Positions 1-12,332 of a stretch of DNA of 64,000 bases are shown one piece after another. The notes beneath the pieces were generated by a model. The model made no database searches. It was not told the DNA's origin and saw nothing but the letters and a program-made list of their open reading frames with translations. This stretch comes from Eutreptiella sp. 'Long Island Sound 2002' (Eukaryota; Euglenozoa; Euglenophyceae; Eutreptiales; Eutreptiaceae). The first letter of the stretch is position 1; each line of letters opens with the position of its first letter. The DNA lies in the NCBI GenBank assembly GCA_964036045.1, contig OZ038389.1, positions 41,046,064 through 41,110,063 on the forward strand, in the 5' to 3' direction. The position numbers were made by a program, and so were the translations under genes.

Positions 1-3000
1 AGCGCCAAGGGGAAACGGGCGGCGGGACCCAGGGGATGTCCAGCCATTTGTCCCTCAAGACCATTGTCGTGCACAGATCATTTTGAGGTACATCCCTCCG
101 GAGGGGCAACATGTGTGTGTTGGTAGCCTCAGGCCAGACTCTTTCATCCGCCGGGGCACCAAATATCTCCCTCTGGTTGCTTTCGGACCCAGCACACAAG
201 TAACGCAAGCGAATTGGTTTTGGGGGTCCCCCCAATTCAGGCCATGGCTGCCCTGTGATTCAGGGGGAGTAAGCGCGCCGGGCATCTTTTTTTGACCATT
301 CCCCACCCCTGCCTGTGTTTGCCCCCCCCCTCCCCACCAAATTATCTGCCCCCAAGAATGCAGGGGTGATGTAGCCAATTCTGATTTTGTCCCCTTCTTT
401 TGGGGACCCGAGAGGAGGCACGGGTTATGTACCCAATCCGCCCATTTTTGGGCCCCCGAGAAGGCAGGGGTGATGTAGCCACTTCTGATTTTGTCCCCTT
501 TTATTGGGGATCCCCCAGAAGGCAGGGGCGAGAGCCAGGATACTTACTACAAAGGTAGCGCGCCGGGCAAACATTCCCCCTCGGCCTGATACATCAAGGG
601 TACTACCATGCCATGACCATGCGAACAAAATATCTTGAAGACACTATACCGGCACGTGGTGTCCCACTGATGTTATGGGGGGGGGGGGGGGCTTTGTAAC
701 AGAAAGGTACCTATGGTCTTTTAGGCCACTGACAAGCCACTTTCTTCCTGCGCTTTGTGCTGATCGCCTCTTGTGCGCACGTGCAATAGCACAGGCTTCC
801 TCCGGGAAGGGGGGGGGCTTCAGCAGTGAATGCACTCGGCGCTGGAAAAATGTCTTGCAGCAAGACTTTCTCTCCAGAGCAGGCATGTGCCAAAATCCCT
901 GACCCTGACCCCTCGATGTAGTGCAGCCACACTGAGTTTCCAATTCAAAATGATTCTATTGGGGCAGCACCTAAGGGAGGCTCATGTAAGCCAACAGGCC
1001 CATCCGTTTGTTGGTGCACCACAGAAACACCCTCAGGATGCAAAATCTGTCAGAATGGCACCCAAAGCGTCTCCAGGAACGTCTGAGTGACAGCAGAAGC
1101 TCCAGCATTTCTGAGGTCCACACTAGAGCATACTCTAAAGCGCCATGTTGTTTGAGATCCGTGAGCTTGGAGATCCGGCTTCACCACATGCCCCCACGGA
1201 CAGCTAAAATGGGGCATATTGGCCCGAAAACTGGGAGGCAGGCACCATGGGCACCCTGACAACATACCTCGGTGAATTCTCAAGCCTCCAACAGAATGCA
1301 GACAGATAGCAAGGAAATGAAGGGGGGCTGGATGCACATATCTGATTGCATTTCGGTACACACAGAGCGCGCACCCTACCAATTTGGGCCAAAATGTCAA
1401 AAATGCCCCAATTGGCGAATTTGGCCCCCTACCACAACACCAACTACAAATGCACACAGACATACGGCCTGCTCCACTGCACATGCTCCAGCTCCCGCCC
1501 CTCCCCCAATTCTATCACAGGCATGACCTTGCCGTCTGGGCACCCAACTGCCCCAGCGGATGGTACCGATTGGGAGATGTTGCCATAAAACATCACACCA
1601 ACCGGCCTGCACCATGTTACCTTGTGAGAGACGTCTCGCTGGAGCAGGACGCACTGAGGAAGCCCACAGGGTATAACAAAATCTGGACTGATTCAGGTAT
1701 GTGTGTTTCTTCAGTATTATGCGGAAGAGGAAGGGGGCTGGGATGCTGTCAGGTTTACCAACCAGCAGGCACTGCACACGGTAGTGCAAGAAAGACGTTT
1801 GGAAGTCGGACAGGGACCATGCCGTGAGTGTGCAGATCTTGGCAAAGGAATGGTAAAGAGTGCAGAAGGCTTGGCATAATCTCGATCCTTGTCACAGGAA
1901 TCCAATCAGTAGCATGGTGGGCATCCACTGACATTGTGCTAGGGAGGCCAGCCTCCACAAGCATATGGCTGAGAGACCGGGCAGTAGGTCGCCCTGACCG
2001 TATTTCCAATTGCAAGACTTGTGATTTGTGGCTTGTTGAGATGCCAATCATGCATACCAGAGCGTACACGATGGAGGTTGGAAGCAGAGCATGCATGCCC
2101 ACACAATTTGCAATGTTGCTACAGAGCATTCCACTAAGAGCCATATGGATGGTGACGCAGGCATAGGGGCACTACTTACAGCCAACCTGTGCTGTTTGTT
2201 CGACAACCTCAGGCAGATTTCTATCTCATTTTGTGAGTATCTGACACGTGATAAGCAGCATCATGGGGATGTGCCCCCAGCAATGTGCGCTGTCGCATGC
2301 AGTTTGGGTCATTATCCCAAAACAGGGGATATATAGCGCTGCATACACACAGGCACTTTTTCTGTGGCATGACCCCTATGTGCCATTTTTTCATATTTAT
2401 TTGGGAGATCCTCATGTTGGGGCCCCTTCTCTTCACAAATGGTGGAGTCCCCGAGACCGTGGGGTTATGTAATTATCTTGAGTTCTCTCTGCAGTGCAAT
2501 CCCGAAGACTACTCGCCTTGATCACTTGATGATGAACTCCCAGCAGAGCTCTGCTATGGGCTACTCTCCGCACGAGTTGTTCCTCAAGATACCCACATGG
2601 TTCTTTTATGCTCCCTCTCCAGAGGAAGCAGGGTCACCTATTGGGGATCCAGCTACAGGAAGACAAAACGAACAAAGCCAAGAAAATGATGCAGACCATG
2701 AGGGCACACTGCTACTTCATCAACTTTGCAATAAATTCGAACATAGTGTAAACGGCAACCCACTGTTTTTTTTTTAATGTGTATGCAACAAGCATGTAAT
2801 GCAGCAACCTACACCTGGACAGGCTCCCCGGACACAGCTGCAGTCCTCACTTTTCTAGTGGTATTGCCACAGGTGCTAGGGGTGCCACTGGTGAAAGCAG
2901 GAAGCGACGAAACCAAGTGCTTCAGTTTGACTCCACAGGCCATCTCCATGGCCATGCTGCAGCTATAGGGAATGGAGAACAGAATGGAGAAAAGGGTAGT

Positions 3001-5090
3001 GCGATCCTTCTGAGGCATGTATGCCCAGCTTAAGAGAGTTTTCAACGTCAAAGGATGCCTGAGATCATGGGTCCAAGCCACCAATGGCATCCTACAAGAA
3101 TGCCCACTGAGTGTGATTGTCAGCAATGTGCTCAAAAGCGTATCTCTCGGCCTCATCCGTTATGTGCTAACTTTGTGCGTTTTGGCTCTTTTGGTGGTTT
3201 TTTTTTGTGGTGTGTTTTGGGGTGTGTCTTTTGATACCAAAACTGGGCTGCAAAAGCAGTGGCCTCAGCGGTCGTCAGAATGTCGTGCTCCTTGTGGGTG
3301 CATGCAGGTGGCTGTGAACTGGACGTACAAGGCTTTTTGGCCCGGCTGCCGGGTTGGTGCCGACTCACCTGCACCCACTCCCCACCCCAGCAAGCGAGCT
3401 CTTTTGTGCACCAAAGGTTTTTGTGGTGCATCGGGGGAAGCAACAGCACGTGGGGTGACTTTGTATAAAGGCATGGTCGCTGCCTGCCCCAAAAAAAGGC
3501 AGCAGGCAACACAGGCACCATCCAAAACGGACAAAATTCTCAAAGATATCGTCAGTACAGCATGCAGACCCAGGGTGTTCCAAATAGCCCTTTTCAAGGG
3601 CTTTCTAAATATCCCTCCCCCCCAACCGGAACCTCACGAGACACAAATGAGGCAACAAGGGCTGCCACCCCCTACAACGCACAAAGTTGGCACTATCGGC
3701 AACAATACCAAGAGATATGGAAGCATGTGCTAGATGATTCGTGGAAACTAATGGTCCCAACACCTGTGTCTAGCCCTTTTGTCTTTGATGGTGATGTCTC
3801 TCTTTGTATGGAGCGCCAAGAGCCCTTTGTCAGATCACGGACAGTTCTGTTAGACTCACCCCCTCCGCATTTCTTCTGGCAGCATCTGCTCACTTCCATG
3901 GTTTCAGCCAGGGATGGGCTGGGGTGGTATGGGGGGGGGGGGTTCAAGTCCTAGCCGTGTTTTGGGTCCGCTGGTGGATGCCATTACCCGTCCGCAATGC
4001 ATGCGTGCTGACGCATTGCACCTACTAATGGCCACCAGCAAGTGCCATGGGATTGATTCCAACAAGTCACTGGCCTTCGTGGTTCATCACAAAGGGTGAG
4101 GCCGAAAAATACCAAAACCGGTGCTAAACGGGGATACCCTGCAACTGAAGCATGAATTCAAACAGCCGGGCGTGGCATCCGTGTGCACCCGGCACGAGGA
4201 GCAGGCCCCTAGTTGGCGGAGAGGGTTGTGGAGAACAAGATGGTCCTGTGCAAGGTGTGCGCCTGGCCAAGGGGTTCCATCGCAAATGCAGTTGTGGCGG
4301 CAGTCAGGATTACTGTGGCAATGTTGTAGGAGTTGGAGCAAGCAGATGTCGCCCCTAGGCTAGTTGCAAGCCCAGAGGCCGTGGTGTGCATGCACTTTGG
4401 GGGCTGCTAGTTCCGGGGAATCACATTGCCCTATCAATGGTTTTCCCACACCAAAGGATGTGCCAGTTGGCGTGGATAGGGCAAACACCCGGCGTAGCAT
4501 AAACGGTGGCCCAAGCCATTTGGGGAAGATGTACATGCCCAAGGCCAAGGGCCCGCTAGGCAGGGCATGGCAAAAGCTTAGGAAGTTCGGTTGGCCACCG
4601 TTGCGGAGCTGTCCAATGCCTGGCTTGCATTTTGTGCATGCACCGCAAAGCATGTGAACCACCTCTTTAGGGTGGCCATGCAAAACATCAGGTCATGGCC
4701 TTAGAGGCCAAAAGACCCCCATTTTTAGGGCTGTGGGACTGGATTTGCACAAGGGCCTGACCCTGCTACGTTAGGCCACAGGAAACCATTGCATGATCTG
4801 AACATTGCAGCTGCATTTCATGTACATAGCCAATCCAAAACGACACAATTTTTGCAATTTGAATGATGTTTGCACGCAGACAGGAGGCATGTGATCAGGG
4901 TGGGACAAACAAGCAGTATTTTCCTTTTGGCACTATGTATTGAAACCAATGGAATCAAAATCCTAGCAAAGTGAAATGTTTGCGCACGGAATCCTTGCAT
5001 TTTTAGCCTCATCATTTGCTCTCTCAAGTATGTGTTGCCCCTTCCTCCTGCTCTCCGGCCCCTGTGAACCGCACTCCTTCTCCTCTGCAG
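1..5090. other. No supported gene; anonymous DNA with G runs
   Basis: I read both strands and found no reading frame with recognisable domains or protein-like composition; the open frames here are short and contradict one another. Long G runs occur near 672-690 and 3931-3942. The run at 3931-3942 is followed by GGTTCAAGTCC, which matches an RNA polymerase III B box, but I see no tRNA fold around it. The T-rich stretch at 2767-2776 is simple sequence. Confidence 0.6.
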
Positions 5091-5434
5091 GCTCTAAGTC
5101 CGATTGGGATGGTTCTTTTTGGGAACCTATTGCCCCTCCAGGGTACACAGCCCTGGGCCATGTTGCTCGACGGAGCCACACAGATGTACCAAGTCTTGAC
5201 TATGTGCGCTGTGTGAAATCCTCGCTTTTGGAGCAAATTGACTATGAATGGCAGTGGAATGATTTGGAGAGTGGATCGCACAATGATGTGACCGTTTGGA
5301 GGGCCAAGGCAGTTGGAAGTACAGTCTACACAATGGGAACGATGATTGCTGTGCCAGGGCGGGCACTCAATGGTCGCAGGGCCTTTTACGGGATTAAAAG
5401 CGCGGAATGTGAGCTCCCTGTCCTCATTAAGTAA
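5091..5434 (+). CDS. Vps62/DUF946-like exon or gene fragment
   Basis: The frame reads D-W-D-G-S-F-W-E-P-I-A-P-P-G-Y-T-A-L-G, then P-S-L-D-Y-V-R-C-V, a Trp-Asn-Asp segment, V-T-V-W-R-A-K-A and T-M-G-T-M-I-A. This order (W-x-P-x-P-x-G-Y-x-A-x-G, then R-C-V, then W-x-A and G-T-F/M-x-A) is the signature of the Vps62/DUF946 family, found in plants, fungi and oomycetes; its molecular role is poorly defined. I start the exon at 5091 because a pyrimidine-rich tract ends in CTGCAG at 5085-5090, a good 3' splice site. The frame closes with TAA at 5432-5434; AAGTAACC there could instead hide a donor (GTAACC). The family protein is several times longer, so this is one exon, a last exon or a fragment. Family call is fairly sure; gene structure is not. 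Confidence 0.6.
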
Positions 5435-5985
5435 CCATCTCCACGTTCCCTTGCGTTCCCTTCCATTCTCCTTCTACCACCAAGTGCTGGCTGTTCCCAG
5501 CTGAATGTCTTGTTCAATCCGCAATTATCAGTGGTTCACTGCCAACTGCTGTTGGTCGATCTTGGCTGACATGATCAGCCTGGTTGCTTTCTGCTGAGTG
5601 TCGTGGTTCTGTAGTCAAGTGCAATGGTGGGAGTGTTTGCGCCGCACGCATACCTTTTGAGTTAAATCCCAGAAGGGTGGGGTATTACCCTCTCATAGAA
5701 AGCACACAAAAGGGACATCAAACGAAAAAGACATGAAGCACATGGACGCCTCGCCCAGTCTCTGGAATAGCTGTGCTACATGTGCGCAGCGGCGAGTGCT
5801 CTTTTTGTTTTGTCCGAATTTAGGAGCACACTGCAAACTGCATCGGACTGCACGTGCCGACTCCAAACCGTCCACAGGCACAAGGGCATTCCATAATCTT
5901 ATTGTCTGCGGCCTGGTGAGGTTAATACAATCAGAGCATCGCGTTTTTGCCATTTGTATTGCTTTCGCGCGTGTGTGTACCTCTA

Positions 5986-6060
5986 CCTCTCTCGCTCTCG
6001 CTCTCTCTCTCTCTCTCTCTCTCTGCTCTGTGTGTGTGTGTGTGTGTGTGCGCGCGCGCC
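5986..6060. repeat. (TC)n-(TG)n-(CG)n compound microsatellite
   Basis: A run of about 20 CT dinucleotides passes into about 10 TG dinucleotides and ends in CGCGCGCG. The three tracts are contiguous and nearly uninterrupted, so this is a compound simple repeat. The frames it opens on both strands (Leu/Ser or Val/Cys repeats) are artefacts. Confidence 0.95.
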
Positions 6061-6834
6061 AAGGCGGGCAGCGGGGCGTGGGGGGCTGGGGTGTTGCAAG
6101 CAAGTTTTGTGTGTTAGCGTCTGTATGGTGGGGGGAGCACAACGCGCAGTGCACGCTGCTTTTGGGCATGGCGTTTAATATTTCTTTCCTTGGTGCTTTT
6201 TCTCAGCACGTTGCTGGTCATGCATCTTCCTCACCCTCGTCAGTGGGCTCATTACCTGCATGTGCCTAGGAGGAGGAGGACAGGGACATATAGGGGTAGA
6301 GGAATGAATTGATGTAACTGCTTTGTGGAATGGGGCATTCCATGGGGTACTGAAGCGAAACGTGAAATGGATGAAGCGGTTGCCTTTTGAGATCGGGCAC
6401 CCCATGGGCCAGCGATTTAAAATGCCAAATGTTCGAAACGGGTGTATTGCGGGCCTAGGCACCCATGAGGTACTGGGCAAGCACTGCAATGGTTGCATGT
6501 GATGCTTGCCCCGCTGTTTGGTGTTTGGCCGTAGCAAGAGTGCATGGTTCTCCTCTCATCATCAACCAACAACACCCCTCGGCAGTGGGCTCGCCGGTCC
6601 CAAGTCTCTGACGCCAACCCCCCCCCCCTCTCCCTTAGGGCGTCTTTTGAATAATCAACACCAAGGGCTTGGTGGGAGGTCCAAAATTCCCTTCCCCCTT
6701 TCCACAAACCCCCTCCCCATTCAAATTATGAAAAAGTGCGAGTTGGTGTCACCAAAGAAAACAGGTCCTATGTAATAGTGCAAAAAAAAAAAAGGAAAAG
6801 AAAAATCAGGTGCTTTGCACCCGATGGTTTAGTG

Positions 6835-7090
6835 TTGTTATGGACTCACAATCCATGCATTTGGTGGCCCTTTGAGTTGGGGATATGGACTCATCCGCAC
6901 AGTTTGTGTGGCTCCTTGAGTTGGAGTAGTGGACTCTCACACATTTTGGGATGTGCTAACTTTCGAGTGCTATTGAGGATAACCGGTTCACATTATTCTT
7001 CTCCGTGTTGGAGCCCCCTTAGGTTGGGGTTATGGACTCTTTCACACTTTGTGTGCCCCCTTGAGTTGGGGATATGGACTCATCCACACT
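6835..7090. repeat. Degenerate minisatellite, block 1 (ca. 55-60 bp unit)
   Basis: Diverged copies of a unit with the core TTGAGTTGGGGATATGGACT are spaced roughly 55-60 bp apart, with GTGGCCC just upstream of the core and a T-rich spacer. The copies differ by many substitutions and small indels, so this is an old array. The same unit reappears at 7370-7612. Confidence 0.8.
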
Positions 7091-7369
7091 GTTTGAACAT
7101 AGATATGAAGGACAAAAGTACAATATGATATGCTTTGATAGGCATGTGATGGGCGGGGGCTGCAGGGAGGAGGTTGAAAAGTGCCGGATGTACCTAAACC
7201 TTGGCGCCCAGGGCACTAGAAAGTTACCAATCCTCACACAACATACCCAAACATTTGGATTTTTCACTATTTGTCTATGCTCACAATGCTCAGTTTTTTT
7301 GGGGATCTCACAAATGTAAGAAAGCCATCAAAAAGCACTTCCCAATCCACCGTTCTTTTTTTTTTGAAA

Positions 7370-7612
7370 CCCATTGAGTTGGGGATATGGACCCGCATGG
7401 ACTCACAATCCATGTTCTTTTGTGGCCCCTGAAATGGGGGTATGGACTCAGAATCCACAATTTTTTGTGGCCCCTCGAGTTTGGAATATGAACTCACAAT
7501 CCACAATGTGTGTGGCCCCTTGAGTTGGGGATTTATACTCATTTTTTGTGGCCCCTTAAGTTGGGGACATGGACTCACAATCCACAATTTTTTTTGGGCC
7601 CTTTGAGTATAT
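7370..7612. repeat. Degenerate minisatellite, block 2 (ca. 55 bp unit)
   Basis: About five copies of the unit seen at 6835-7090 recur here, again with TTGAGTTGGGGA, ATGGACTCACAATCCA and GTGGCCCC. A 280-bp stretch without the unit separates the two blocks, so they are one array split by insertion or decay. Confidence 0.8.
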
Positions 7613-9582
7613 ATGTGGAGATAGCCCCCCCCCCCCCCTGCCGGCTCTCAGACCCGCCCCCCTTTTTCCACAAAGAAAATGGCATGGAAGTGGGAGAGGT
7701 TAGCACATAGAGCATGCTGAGCGCCGCGTGGTGGGCGGCTACAATCATCATGGCATTGGGAGGAGGTGGAGTGGAGGCCTCTGTTGTGGTATGCCTAACC
7801 CTGAGTTCACCGCATCCCTGCCAACCTGCAAAAACCCATTCAGAACCCAGCATTCGCAAGACAGTGCGCAGTGCGCGTGTTTCCCCTGGTGTACATGCCC
7901 ATGTGAGTTTGTGCTTGTCAACCTTGTGAGGACCATAATCGGAGACGTAGTGTGTAAACTGTGCTCTGTGGCACCACTTCAGGTGCAGTATGTTGTTGTT
8001 TTTTTGACCAGGGAATGGATGCATGGTTGGTCGCTCTGTAAGTCCCGGCTGGTGTGGCGCCGCGTGGGTTTGGGTTTTTTGAAATCTGGGTCCTGAAGGT
8101 TCTGTGTCTTGTGGTTCCTGCTACGTTGATCCTCAATGCCCAGACAACATTTTGTTGGTGGGGGACAATCTGATGTCCCGGCTATGGAACCCAAAACATT
8201 TTGGTTACACACCTTGGCACCTGATGCTAAATTGGGATGCCTCATGGCAGGCTCTGCTGATAGACTTGTGAATGTGGGTCACCTTATCAAATGCTGGGTG
8301 CTGATGGCTGGTTTTGGTGCAGAAATTGAAGTCCTTCGAATTATATATCTGTTTTTCTTACACAATGCACCACTGTTATATACATCCTGTTCTAAAACCA
8401 CTAATTCACAAAATTACCAACGGAGCCCAACATAATCAGCCATGGTGGATCACAGCCAGACATTCCGCCGGTGTCCAGCACGCTAACTGAATTTCTTGAA
8501 CGAGTCACCCCCAAATGACAGGCCCCTATTTTTTTCCTGCCATGGTTACACCACAAGCCTAGAGATGGGATTTGTCTGGAACCCCCCATCCCCCACCCCC
8601 GAATGACCTTTTGTTTTGCTATGCAATATTTTTTCGGGTCCAGGCAGGGTCTGTTCAGAGCAAATGGTCCATATGTATTTCTCATTTTGTGCATGTAGAT
8701 ATATATTTATATATTGAACATCTGTCTTTCAATTGCTTAGGTGTATTTGATTCAATTTTTTTGTGCCTGGGAAGAGTCTCAGTTTCCTCAGATTAGTCTG
8801 AACTGACATTTCCAAAAAGCGCAGATACCACTTAGGCATTGTGTTTTCCAAGACTGTCCAAATGTGAAATGTCAGCACACAGAGAGTTGTCTCAGAGTTG
8901 CTGTCCATGACAGGCCCTCCTTGTGCTGTCTGCGCTGTGTGCCCTCTTATCATTCCAGTCATTTTGCCTTTACTGGCTGGGCTGCTGTCAGTTGTACACC
9001 CACACTCCCCTCTGAGAATCTTTCATCCCACAGAGATTCGCACATGCACTCTGGGCCAATGCACCATCGTAGGCAGAGCCCATTTTGCCGTATCGTTTGA
9101 TCTCAGGGTTCTAGATGTAGTGCGTACACTGAGATGATGGAGACCAAACACCATTGGTGTACACCCACAAGGCTTGCTTTCCGCCATAAAACCAAAACAG
9201 TAGCTGCAACGGTGTCAATTTGACATGGGTCTGAGTGCTCCTGCTGCCAAACAATGAACCATCAGTGCCTACTGAGAACAGAGACAAAAATCAGTTGAAA
9301 GCTGGTACAGAGGCAGCACAAAATACGCAAATGGACAGATCTGTTGCATCAAATTTTGCAGCACCGTATTCACGTATCTTGTGCACCAGAGCATTGGTTG
9401 TTCACAACGGATATGACAAACACCACAAGTGTGGTTTGGTGCATCTATATGACCCCTCATTTAATAGATGGCACAGACACAGAAATGGCATGGACACACC
9501 GATGGCATAGGCACAAGGATGCCACAGACTCAGATAGCAGCAAGTGGGTTGCAGATGCCAAGATGCCACGGACATAGCTGAC

Positions 9583-9620
9583 ACAAGTACACACACACAC
9601 ACACGCACGCACACAGACAA
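9583..9620. repeat. (CA)n microsatellite
   Basis: A short run of CA dinucleotides with CGCA interruptions. It is simple sequence. Confidence 0.9.
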
Positions 9621-9849
9621 AACAACCCTGCACGCCCGGGTATTTGCACCTTCGGGCCATGCTCTCTGGCAGCTTGGCTGATTTTGTGCCGCTAGCAGAG
9701 TTTCATGAATTGCGACACCGTGGGGCTCGCCCCTTTACCATGAGGGATGCTTATGTGGAGTTAATGAAAGTAGTGCGCTCCAACAGGGGGGGTGGCACAA
9801 CTAGAGCACCAGTAGCAGCGGGTCCGGAATGTTTTGCAGACGTCTGAGA

Positions 9850-10425
9850 ACATTCAGGCGGCACGTGAATGGAGGGAGAAGGCGGTAGTGCACCTCATGC
9901 AGCCGTTGCAAGACCGTCGCACATACTCGGTACTTCGGTCCCGCGCAGGACACCTATTTTCTGATCGGAGTGTGATTGCCCGCGAGTTAGTGCAGCACTA
10001 GTTTGGGGTGATGTTGGGTGTCTCGAAGTCAGAGGGGGATTGTTTACAATGGCCACACTCCCGGGGCTTGTGTTCACTGGCAGACACTAGTCTTTCTGTT
10101 GTGGAAACCATGCACGGAACACTAGGTGGGGGCGGCGCGTAGTCAGATGGACCCGTCGTCTTTCCCGGCGGAAGATGGGGACGATGGTATTCAAGCTGGT
10201 GTGTACCAAGCGCTAAGTGGGTTTTTCGTCCCCCACATGCTGCTTGTCTATGGGGAGATTGACAGAGGAGGGATGCCGGAATCTTGGGATGCTGCGGTAG
10301 TCCGCACGCTGGCCAAATAGCCAGGCTCGGCTGCCCCAGCGCCCTATCGCTTTCCAACACGCGCGTCTGAAGTGGCTGAAACGTATACTATTACTGATGC
10401 GCTATACCGCTGCCTGTAGGTGCAT
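9850..10425 (+). pseudogene. Decayed LINE reverse-transcriptase fragment (fingers region)
   Basis: From 10126 the frame reads a diverged form of the LINE RT block that precedes the palm: D-G-I-Q-A-G-V-Y-Q-A-L, then L-V-Y-G-E-I-D-R-G-G, then M-P-E-S-W-D-A-A-V-V. After an in-frame TAG at 10318-10320 the same frame continues with P-G-S-A-A-P-A-P-Y-R, the place where LINE RTs have the Y-R-P-I motif. The known pattern is P-x-x-F-Y-K, then G-x-L-P-x-S-W, then a Lys/Pro segment and Y-R-P-I. Sequence from 9850 (A-A-R-E-W-R-E-K-A onward) is protein-like in another frame and may be upstream relic. Stops and frame changes mark it as dead. It lacks any catalytic palm. Confidence 0.55.
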
Positions 10426-10559
10426 CACAACAGACCGGGGGGGGGGGGGGTTCAAGCCACTGCCGTTTCTTGGAGAACTGGGTAGCACCACATGTGCACC
10501 AGCTGCACTTTTCCGCGAAGAGACAAAAGCATAAGCGAAAGCAGGGTGCAGCGGGCCTC

Positions 10560-10727
10560 AACTAGCAGCAGCAGAGACATTCCCGAAGAACTCCCCTAGG
10601 TATTTGACACTGGGGACCACCTGCATACCACGTGCTTTAGAGAGCTGGGGCCTCATTCCTTCGATGAGCACTTTTGTCTACTCCGGGTTGAGTTGTAGGC
10701 CAATATATTCAGTAAAGTTCTCAAAAG
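10560..10727 (-). pseudogene. Decayed LINE reverse-transcriptase fragment (thumb-proximal)
   Basis: Read on the minus strand this gives G-L-Q-L-N-P-E, a TAG stop, T-K-V-L-I-E-G and, about 20 residues on, V-P-S-V-K-Y-L-G. That is the classic LINE RT block after the catalytic YADD box (G-L-x-x-N-x-x-K-T-x-V-L followed by K-Y-L-G). The stop replaces the Lys of the K-T pair. The strand is opposite to the relic at 9850-10425, so the two are not one intact insertion. Confidence 0.55.
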
Positions 10728-10730
10728 ACA

Positions 10731-11340
10731 GCCGAGACCCCAATTTTGACCATTTTTGGGGCGCTAAGACCCTCGATTTTGGTCACATGTCAACCATTGA
10801 GCCAGCCCATTTTGGTCAGTTCGGGGAGGCCATAACGGTCAATTTTGGTCAATTTGAGGGGCGCGAAAACGGCGATTTTGGGACCATTTTGGGCCGCCGA
10901 CCCGGCCGATTTCGGGCCGACGAGACAGCCGAAACTCCAATTTGGGCCATTTTTGGGGCGCCGAGACCCCAGATTTTGGTCAAATCTGGACCACTCAGCA
11001 GGCCCATTTTGGTCGATTCAAATTGGCCAAAACAGTTCATTTTGGTCAATTCGGGGGCGTCGAGACGGCGAATTTTTGTCCATTTTCGGCCGCCGAGTCA
11101 GCCGATTTCCGGTTGTCAGGACAACCGAAACGCCAATCTTGGCCATTTTTCGGGCGCCAAGACCCCTGCTTTTGGTCAAATTTGGACCAGCGAGGCGGCC
11201 TATTTTGGTTGACTCAAGAAAGCCACAACGATCAATTTTGCTAAATTTGGAGCGCCTCGACGGTGAATTTTCGAACATTTTGGGCCGCCGAGTCGGCCAA
11301 TTTCGGGCCGCTGGGACAACCGAAACCCCTATTTTGCAAC
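10731..11340. repeat. Tandem repeat of about 196 bp, three copies plus the start of a fourth
   Basis: Anchors of the form AC-C-C-CAAT-TT followed by GGCCATTTTT and GGGCGC recur at 10737, 10934, 11130 and 11325, giving spacings of 197, 196 and 195 bp. Inside each unit are shorter echoes built on TTTTGGTCAA and CGCCGAG. The array ends next to a different dispersed repeat at 11347. The open frames through it are by-products of the periodicity. Confidence 0.85.
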
Positions 11341-11346
11341 AGCCTA

Positions 11347-11462
11347 TACCAAAAAGTTGCTGCCGTATTTTGCACGTGCTGTCCGCTGTTGCCGGTGCTG
11401 GGGTGTTTATTTTTAGATAATTTGATTTGAAAGAAAATTGCAACAACACTATTGAAAAAGAT
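11347..11462. repeat. Dispersed repeat, copy 1
   Basis: This segment starts ACCAAAAAGTTGCTGCC and includes CTGTCCGCTG, GCCGGTGCTGGGGTGTTT and AATTTGATTTGAAAGAA. A second copy in the same orientation lies at 12198-12332. The two share a nearly identical core of about 60 bp, with a 20-bp difference upstream of it. They may be ends or copies of a small non-autonomous element. Confidence 0.7.
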
Positions 11463-12197
11463 ACCGACTCTGTTTTCGTGACTACACTTATTGCCAGAGG
11501 AATCCTCGAGCACTCGGAGACCTGTTCGGTGGCCGAACCTATTGCCAAGGACTGCAGCCGTTGGTGAGCGCCAAGTGGTACTTCCTTGCGGTTTGTGTGT
11601 TACGAACTACTCATCGGGATTGACTACGGAATGATATGTTTGGTGAACGGACTACTGCCAGCTAGCCTCTTGCGGGTAGACCGTATCTTATTCACGACAG
11701 ATGAAGTTGTTTGTTGTTGGGGTGCGTATGGGGGTATATGACGGAGTAGGCGTTGTTATGGATTCCTTGAATGCGTTGTATTACCAGCGGAGATCTAGCC
11801 ATGAATTTGAGGACCTGTCGGAGTCTTTGAGCTGTTCGATGCTTAAAGAATGTTGCAGTCCATGAAGTTTTGAAGAACATGGGAGCTGCAATGTGGATTC
11901 ACATGGCAACAATCCCGGAGACGGACGGTGACCGTCTAATCATGTCGAACTATTCGGCCAATCAGGACTGTAAGTGTAAAATAATGTTGTGTTTTGGCCG
12001 AGGTGTTGTCTATTTGTTTCCACGACATGTGATATGGCAGTTGAGAACTGCGCGCCAAAAACGGTCACAGGCGTGACTGCCTAACAAGGTCGCAAACGTT
12101 GTTACGAGAATATATTGCAAAGACACAGTCATTTACGCCAGGTGGATTCGAGAGAATAATGGTTGACTTCGAGTTCACTGTAGAGCCAACATCCCAT
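11463..12197. other. Unannotated spacer between dispersed-repeat copies
   Basis: No convincing gene is visible between the two copies of the dispersed repeat. The bases are balanced, and the longest frames are short and overlap on both strands. Confidence 0.5.
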
Positions 12198-12332
12198 ACC
12201 AAAAACTTGCTGCCCAAAAGGATGACATTGATTCTCCACTTGCTGTCCGCTGCTGCCGGTGCTGGGGTGTTTTTTTTTCTAGACAATTTGATTTGAAAGA
12301 ATATTGTGGCAATGCTATTGAAGAAGATAGTG
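12198..12332. repeat. Dispersed repeat, copy 2
   Basis: This copy matches 11347-11462 over ACCAAAAA-TTGCTGCC and again over GCCGGTGCTGGGGTGTTT, the T-run, AATTTGATTTGAAAGAA and a trailing TATTGAAGAAGAT-like end. It carries about 20 extra bases between the two matching blocks. Confidence 0.7.

Larger units (their letters stand above)
5435..9849. other. Non-coding stretch with simple and minisatellite repeats
   Basis: Apart from the repeats listed separately I see no supported gene. A C run of about 15 lies at 7627-7642. Palindromic AT-rich patches near 8690-8720 look like ordinary intergenic DNA. A 67-codon frame at 9644-9847 may be upstream relic sequence of the decayed reverse transcriptase that follows, but I cannot match it. 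Confidence 0.5.

Noticed and set aside
10604-11548. Phe/Gly-rich and similar frames over the 196-bp array on both strands
   Set aside because: Several frames on both strands are open at once and follow the tandem period; no domain.
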